This document shows positions 60,132 through 64,000 of a stretch of DNA of 64,000 nucleotides, one piece after another. How positions within the stretch are numbered: position 1 is the stretch's first letter; each line of letters begins with the position of its first letter. Source of the stretch: SKVR01 sp037441525. GTDB taxonomy: Bacteria; Bacteroidota; Bacteroidia; Bacteroidales; UBA7960. The notes below the pieces were generated by a model, which ran no database searches, had not been told where the DNA came from, and worked only from the letters and a program-made list of their open reading frames with translations. Both the position numbers and the translations under genes were made by a program. Location of the stretch: positions 3,550 to 67,549 of the forward strand of contig JBBISA010000013.1 in the NCBI GenBank assembly GCA_037441525.1, written 5' to 3'.

Positions 60132-61088
60132 TTGGACAGAGAATTAATTGGCAACAGATGGCTGGCAGTTATAAATCCTAACTCAGGAGGCCGTAAATGT
60201 GAAAGAGACTGGAACAAAATTTCCGGCCTTCTCGATAAGCAAAATATCGACTATCATGCCGTATTTACCCAAAGGCGTAATCATGCCATCGAACTTGTTC
60301 GCGACCATATTGAACAGGGTTATCGTAAGGTTGTATCCATTGGTGGCGATGGCACCCTCAACGAAATTGTCAATGGTGTTTTCAGACAAAAAACGGTTCC
60401 CACAACCGATATTACCCTCGGGGTTGTATCAGTAGGTACGGGCAACGACTGGGGGCGTACTTTTCATATTCCTGCCGACTATGCCGGGGCCATTGAATTG
60501 CTGAGAAAGGAAGATACTTTTGTTCAGGATGCCGGAATGGTGAGCTTCGACGCAAAAGCCGACATCAAAGCACGATATTTCATTAATATGGCAGGACTGG
60601 GCTACGACGGCCTTGTGGCTCAAAAGACCAATGCCGACAAGGAGCTTGGCAAAGCAAATCCACTGGTATATTTTAAGAATATCTTTTCAGCGCTTTTTTC
60701 CTATAAAAGCCAGCCAACACGCATAATAATAGATGGCGTCGAAATGCACCACAACCTTTTCAGCCTGAATATTGGAATTGGCAGATTCAATGGCGGGGGT
60801 ATGATCCAGGCACCCAATGCGCTGCCCGATGACGGTCTTTTCGATCTTACCATTTATAAGCATATGAGCAAATGGTCGGTTGTGGCCAATGTAAACCGCT
60901 TGTATAACGGAACCATTGGCCAGCATAAGAAGGTGGAACTGCACACCGGGCGCAACATCATCATTGATCCCCGCAACCCCATCCTTCTCGAAGTCGACGG
61001 CGAGTCGCTGGGAGTTTCACCCTTTACTTTCACCCTCATTCCTGGTTGCCTGAAAGTGGTGGTGAACCGTGAAAAAATGACTAAATAA
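60132..61088 (+). CDS. Diacylglycerol kinase-family lipid kinase (YegS/DgkB type), TTG start
   Basis: 318 residues. The DAGK catalytic domain shows AVINPNSGG at the start, the nucleotide motif KVVSIGGDGTLNEIVNG (about 65-81), VSVGTGNDWGRTF (about 98-110) and the metal-site region PDDGLFDLTIY. The C-terminal beta domain ends with VDGESLGVSPFTFTLIPG. It phosphorylates a lipid such as diacylglycerol in the membrane. The start is TTG at 60132; no in-frame ATG precedes the conserved NPxSGG, so TTG is favoured. glyS follows by 37 nt. Confidence 0.9.
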   Translation: MDRELIGNRWLAVINPNSGGRKCERDWNKISGLLDKQNIDYHAVFTQRRNHAIELVRDHIEQGYRKVVSIGGDGTLNEIVNGVFRQKTVPTTDITLGVVSVGTGNDWGRTFHIPADYAGAIELLRKEDTFVQDAGMVSFDAKADIKARYFINMAGLGYDGLVAQKTNADKELGKANPLVYFKNIFSALFSYKSQPTRIIIDGVEMHHNLFSLNIGIGRFNGGGMIQAPNALPDDGLFDLTIYKHMSKWSVVANVNRLYNGTIGQHKKVELHTGRNIIIDPRNPILLEVDGESLGVSPFTFTLIPGCLKVVVNREKMTK

Positions 61089-61125
61089 TCATACAAGTTT
61101 TATAAAATCAATCATTTATTACACC

Positions 61126-62652
61126 ATGCAAAAAGGAGAAGATGTTTTCAAGAAAATTATTGCCCATGCCAAGGAGTATGGCTTCATTTTTCAATCGAGC
61201 GAAATTTATGACGGACTAAGCGCCGTATACGACTATGGCCAGAACGGCAGTGCCCTGAAAAACAACATTAAGGATTACTGGTGGAAAGCCATGGTGCAGT
61301 TCAACGAAAACATTGTGGGTATCGACGCCGCCATCTTTATGCACCCCACTGTGTGGAAAGCGTCGGGCCACGTTGATGCATTCAACGATCCGCTTATCGA
61401 TAATAAAGACTCAAAGAAAAGATACCGCGCCGATGTGCTCATCGAAGAACACATGGCCAAACTGGAAGAAAAAATAAATAAGGAGGTGGAAAAAGCTGCG
61501 GCCCGTTTTGGCGAGAGCTTCGACGAAAAAATGTTCCGCGAAACCAACGAGCGGGTAAAGGCCAACCAGGATAAGATCGATGCCATCCGCACCCGCTTTG
61601 TTAAGGCTCTGGAAGCCAACGACCTGGCCGATGTAAAAAAACTCATCGAAGACCTTGAGATCGTATGCCCCGTTTCCGGCTCGAAAAACTGGACCGATGT
61701 GCGCCAGTTCAACCTGATGTTCTCAACACAAATGGGCTCGGTGAGCGAAGATGCAAACCTTATTTACCTAAGACCCGAAACCGCCCAGGGCATTTTTGTT
61801 AACTACCTCAATGTACAAAAAACCGGACGTATGAAGATACCCTTCGGCATTGCCCAGATCGGGAAAGCATTCCGCAACGAGATTGTGGCCAGGCAGTTCA
61901 TCTTCCGCATGCGCGAGTTCGAACAAATGGAGATGCAGTTTTTTGTGCGCCCCGGCGAAGAGATGGAGTGGTACAACCAATGGAAACAGGAACGGATGAA
62001 ATGGCACCTTTCAATGGGGATGCCCGCCACCCTTTACCGCTTCCACAACCACGACAAACTGGCTCATTACGCCAATGCCGCCGCCGATATCGAATTCCAG
62101 TTCCCCTTCGGTTTCAAAGAGCTCGAAGGCATACACTCGCGCACCGACTTCGACCTTGGCGCCCATCAGAAATACTCCGGTAAAAAACTTCAGTATTTCG
62201 ACCCCGAAACCAACGAAAGCTATGTGCCATATGTTGTAGAAACATCCATAGGTCTCGACCGTATGTTCCTGGCCATCCTTAGCCAGTCGTACAAAGAGGA
62301 AACCCTCGATGATGGTTCAGAGCGGGTGGTGCTTAACCTGCCCCCCATGCTTGCTCCCATCAAGGCGGCCATTTTGCCCCTGATGAAAAAAGATGGTCTT
62401 GCCGAAAAAGGGCGCGAAGTGATGGACCTGCTCAAGTATGATTTTATGTGCACATACGAAGAGAAGGACGCCATTGGTCGCCGCTACCGCCGCCAGGACG
62501 CCATCGGCACGCCCTACTGCATCACCATCGATCACCAAACCCTGCAGGACAATACCGTCACCATCCGCGAACGCGATACCATGCAGCAGGAACGTATCGC
62601 CATCGACAAAATCAAGGATGTGGTATTGGAGAAGATTAGGTTTAAGAGGTAG
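61126..62652 (+). CDS. glyS: Glycyl-tRNA synthetase (alpha2 type)
   Basis: 508 residues, the homodimeric eukaryote/archaeal-like class. Class II motifs are seen: motif 2 region AFRNEIVARQFIFRMREFEQMEMQFF and motif 3 in VETSIGLDRMFLAIL, with RPETAQGIFVNY typical of GlyRS and the C-terminal anticodon-binding domain (about 410-505: LAPIKAAILPLM, YRRQDAIGTPYCITID). It charges tRNA-Gly in the cytoplasm. It shares a transcript with the lipid-kinase gene. Codon use in its second half is more GC-rich than in its neighbours. Confidence 0.96.
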   Translation: MQKGEDVFKKIIAHAKEYGFIFQSSEIYDGLSAVYDYGQNGSALKNNIKDYWWKAMVQFNENIVGIDAAIFMHPTVWKASGHVDAFNDPLIDNKDSKKRYRADVLIEEHMAKLEEKINKEVEKAAARFGESFDEKMFRETNERVKANQDKIDAIRTRFVKALEANDLADVKKLIEDLEIVCPVSGSKNWTDVRQFNLMFSTQMGSVSEDANLIYLRPETAQGIFVNYLNVQKTGRMKIPFGIAQIGKAFRNEIVARQFIFRMREFEQMEMQFFVRPGEEMEWYNQWKQERMKWHLSMGMPATLYRFHNHDKLAHYANAAADIEFQFPFGFKELEGIHSRTDFDLGAHQKYSGKKLQYFDPETNESYVPYVVETSIGLDRMFLAILSQSYKEETLDDGSERVVLNLPPMLAPIKAAILPLMKKDGLAEKGREVMDLLKYDFMCTYEEKDAIGRRYRRQDAIGTPYCITIDHQTLQDNTVTIRERDTMQQERIAIDKIKDVVLEKIRFKR

Positions 62653-62712
62653 AGGTAGAGGTTGAGAGATGTTGAGTGGAGGTTGAGATTGATGTTGAGT
62701 GGAGGTTGAGAT
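62645..62712 (+). repeat. Short tandem repeats of GAGGTTGAG type after glyS
   Basis: Starting at the glyS stop, GAGGTAGAGGTAGAGGTTGAG is followed by two exact 22-nt copies of a GATGTTGAGTGGAGGTTGAGAT unit (62668-62689 and 62691-62712). The purine-rich, strand-biased tract is non-coding on the plus strand. Confidence 0.8.
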
Positions 62713-62730
62713 GTTATTCTGGTGATACTG
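62713..62730 (+). repeat. Left copy of an 18-nt direct repeat flanking the ATPase gene
   Basis: GTTATTCTGGTGATACTG here differs in one base from GTTATTCCGGTGATACTG at 63978-63995. Both copies have the same orientation and bracket the DUF4143-type ATPase gene. Confidence 0.6.
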
Positions 62731-62815
62731 ACCCCCATATTAACCCTGATCACCTGAACCAAAAAAGGCCCCGTTCAGGGACTTTCTTTCGACTTCTTCA
62801 CTAATCAGCCAATCA

Positions 62816-63937
62816 CTAACCGCTTATTTCCAATTTCTCATGTATATGCTTCCAGCTAAACACTTCTGTTCCATCTGAACGTTTTTGTTCTGTTTCTCCA
62901 GCGTAAATAACTTTTCCCTTGCTGGTGCCAGAAAGATTCATCCAATATTTAACATTTTTGAAAAATTCCTGTTGAACAGTTTTACCCGCTTTTATTTCGA
63001 ACGGGATAGTTTCCAGGGGAGTTTCTACAATAATGTCAACTTCACGGCCTGTTTTATCGCGCCAAAAATAAGCCTGAATGTCATTTCTTTCATTTACCTG
63101 ATGTTTTATAACCTCCGACATAACCATACATTCAAAAAGGGCTCCTCTTAAAGGATGGTTAAAGATGTGTTCTGTTTTCTTTATCTGCAATAAAGAGCAG
63201 GCAATCGCAGTATTGTAAAAGTATAGCTTTGGGCGTTTTACAATGGTTTTATTGAAATTCTTATGGTAGGGTTTGAGTAAGAATATAATATAGCTGCTTT
63301 CGAGTATACCAATCCATGATTGAATGGTTTTTACATCCACACCCACCTCAACCGATAGTGATGTATAGTTGAGTTGCTGCCCGGTGCGCCCGGCCAGCAA
63401 ACGCATAAACCGCTCAAAAACCAGGAAATCATTTGTTTTTTTTATCTGCCTTGCATCTCGCTCAATATAGGTTCTGATGTAATTGGGAATCCACTCCTCA
63501 TAAGGAAGTTCCTGATCATATACCGGAGGATAAAATCCCCGAAGAATTTGTTCGTTTTCTGTTTTAAGCAGATAATTGCCTTCTATTTCCCTAAGGCTAA
63601 TAGGTAGCAAATTCAAATATGCAACCCTGCCCGCCAGCGATTGAGAAATTTGTTCATTCATTAAAAAATTATTGGATCCGGTAAGGACAAATTGCCCTTT
63701 CTGGGAACTATTGTCAACAATTTCCTGCAGATATGAGAAAATATCAGGGTTACGTTGCACCTCATCAAAAACAGCTCCTTCTGGATACAGTGATAAAAAT
63801 CCACGTGGATCATCAATTGAATACTGGCGAATATCAGGATTTTCAAAATTTACATAGGGTTTGTAGGGAAAAACTTTCTTTACTAATGTGGTTTTTCCTG
63901 ATTGCCAGGGTCCGGTTACAGCCAGAACCTTAAACAT
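62816..63937 (-). CDS. AAA+ ATPase with DUF4143 domain (N-terminus may extend past 63937)
   Basis: 373 residues from the ATG at 63937. The AAA domain has Walker A GPWQSGKTT (about 9-17), Walker B AVFDEVQRNPD (about 55-65) and sensor FVLTGSNNFLM. Then comes IERDARQI and the winged-helix/DUF4143 part (about 195-360) ending with the nuclease-like FWRDKTGREVDIIVE and IPFEIKAG motifs (Asp/Glu/Lys pattern of PD-(D/E)XK folds). Upstream of the ATG the frame stays open to the window edge and reads RNAEKRLVHLFK before MFKVLAVTGP, which matches the usual N-terminus of this family; there is no ATG, GTG or TTG at a suitable place in view, so the true start may lie outside or the gene may be N-terminally altered. 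Function is unknown; such ATPases are abundant accessory genes. Confidence 0.82.
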   Translation of the reverse strand: MFKVLAVTGPWQSGKTTLVKKVFPYKPYVNFENPDIRQYSIDDPRGFLSLYPEGAVFDEVQRNPDIFSYLQEIVDNSSQKGQFVLTGSNNFLMNEQISQSLAGRVAYLNLLPISLREIEGNYLLKTENEQILRGFYPPVYDQELPYEEWIPNYIRTYIERDARQIKKTNDFLVFERFMRLLAGRTGQQLNYTSLSVEVGVDVKTIQSWIGILESSYIIFLLKPYHKNFNKTIVKRPKLYFYNTAIACSLLQIKKTEHIFNHPLRGALFECMVMSEVIKHQVNERNDIQAYFWRDKTGREVDIIVETPLETIPFEIKAGKTVQQEFFKNVKYWMNLSGTSKGKVIYAGETEQKRSDGTEVFSWKHIHEKLEISG

Positions 63938-63977
63938 CTTAAACAGATGAACTAACCTTTTTTCTGCGTTACGGGTG

Positions 63978-63995
63978 GTTATTCCGGTGATACTG
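63978..63995 (+). repeat. Right copy of the 18-nt direct repeat
   Basis: Matches 62713-62730 at 17 of 18 positions. The distance between copies is 1265 nt, just spanning the ATPase gene. This copy lies within the open upstream extension of that gene. Confidence 0.6.
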
Positions 63996-64000
63996 GGGGG

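Noticed and set aside
62763..62783. Hairpin AAAGGCCCC/GGGACTTT after glyS
   Set aside because: The stem has an internal mismatch and only a weak T-run follows, so I do not call it a terminator.
1..64000. tRNA, rRNA, CRISPR, prophage or transposase genes
   Set aside because: I looked for T-loop GGTTCRAATCC motifs, regularly spaced repeats and transposase or integrase motifs by eye and found none. A covariance-model scan would be needed to exclude a structured RNA.

Overview
The window looks like a chromosome segment of a member of the Bacteroidota, most likely a Bacteroidales/Marinilabiliales-type organism. The evidence is the gene set: gldD and gldE, proteins carrying type IX secretion (T9SS) C-terminal sorting domains, a GIN-domain (DUF2807) protein, a DUF4271 protein, the hemD-rnpA-yidD order, an EF-G2-type elongation factor, a 29-residue COX24/mS38-like protein and RNase G. 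Several genes are preceded by the Bacteroidota -7 box TAnnTTTG. I see no tRNA, rRNA, CRISPR array or transposase. The exact genus cannot be told from the sequence.

Layout. 1-6875: three leftward hybrid sensor kinases (the first cut by the window edge). 6876-7636: a gene-free, AT-rich stretch with two perfect palindromes. 7637-11263: an exported protein, a ketoacyl-ACP synthase III and glycine C-acetyltransferase (kbl). 11320-15637: a leftward block DUF4271, hemD, rnpA, yidD, S41 protease. 15925-18312: rightward pta-ackA (acetate/ATP). 18394-30040: metallo-beta-lactamase-fold hydrolase, a GIN-domain/beta-barrel protein, a 1532-residue T9SS cargo, a tiny T9SS cargo, a Rossmann oxidoreductase, a membrane-anchored serine hydrolase and a TPR lipoprotein. 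30108-34851: an information-processing block with recX, RNase G, COX24-like, HU, mutY and ssb. 34928-38212: a serpin lipoprotein, a thioesterase and a membrane protein broken by a frameshift. 38491-42975: an ABC export operon (ATPase, two paralogous FtsX/MacB permeases, adaptor) without a TolC gene nearby. 43094-48527: EF-G2, a PfkB kinase, gldD and gldE. 48670-53189: a nucleotidyltransferase, deoC and pheT. 53441-55372: two paralogous membrane/coiled-coil proteins of unknown role. 55627-62652: comF-type phosphoribosyltransferase, a lamin-tail-repeat surface protein, asd, a diacylglycerol-kinase-family lipid kinase and glyS. 62653-64000: short tandem repeats and a DUF4143-type ATPase flanked by an 18-nt direct repeat.

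How it fits together. Most of the window is core metabolism and translation/repair housekeeping, interleaved with surface and secretion functions (T9SS cargo, gliding proteins, lipoproteins). Convergent gene pairs are often separated by strong bidirectional hairpin terminators. There is no obvious defence island or mobile element. The least explained pieces are the paired TM/coiled-coil genes, the EF-G2 with degenerate GTPase motifs, the frameshifted transporter-like gene, the minimal T9SS cargo and the repeat-flanked ATPase at the right edge.

Starts were chosen by reading the start codon and the protein family; several differ from the longest possible reading frame, and TTG or GTG starts are stated where used.
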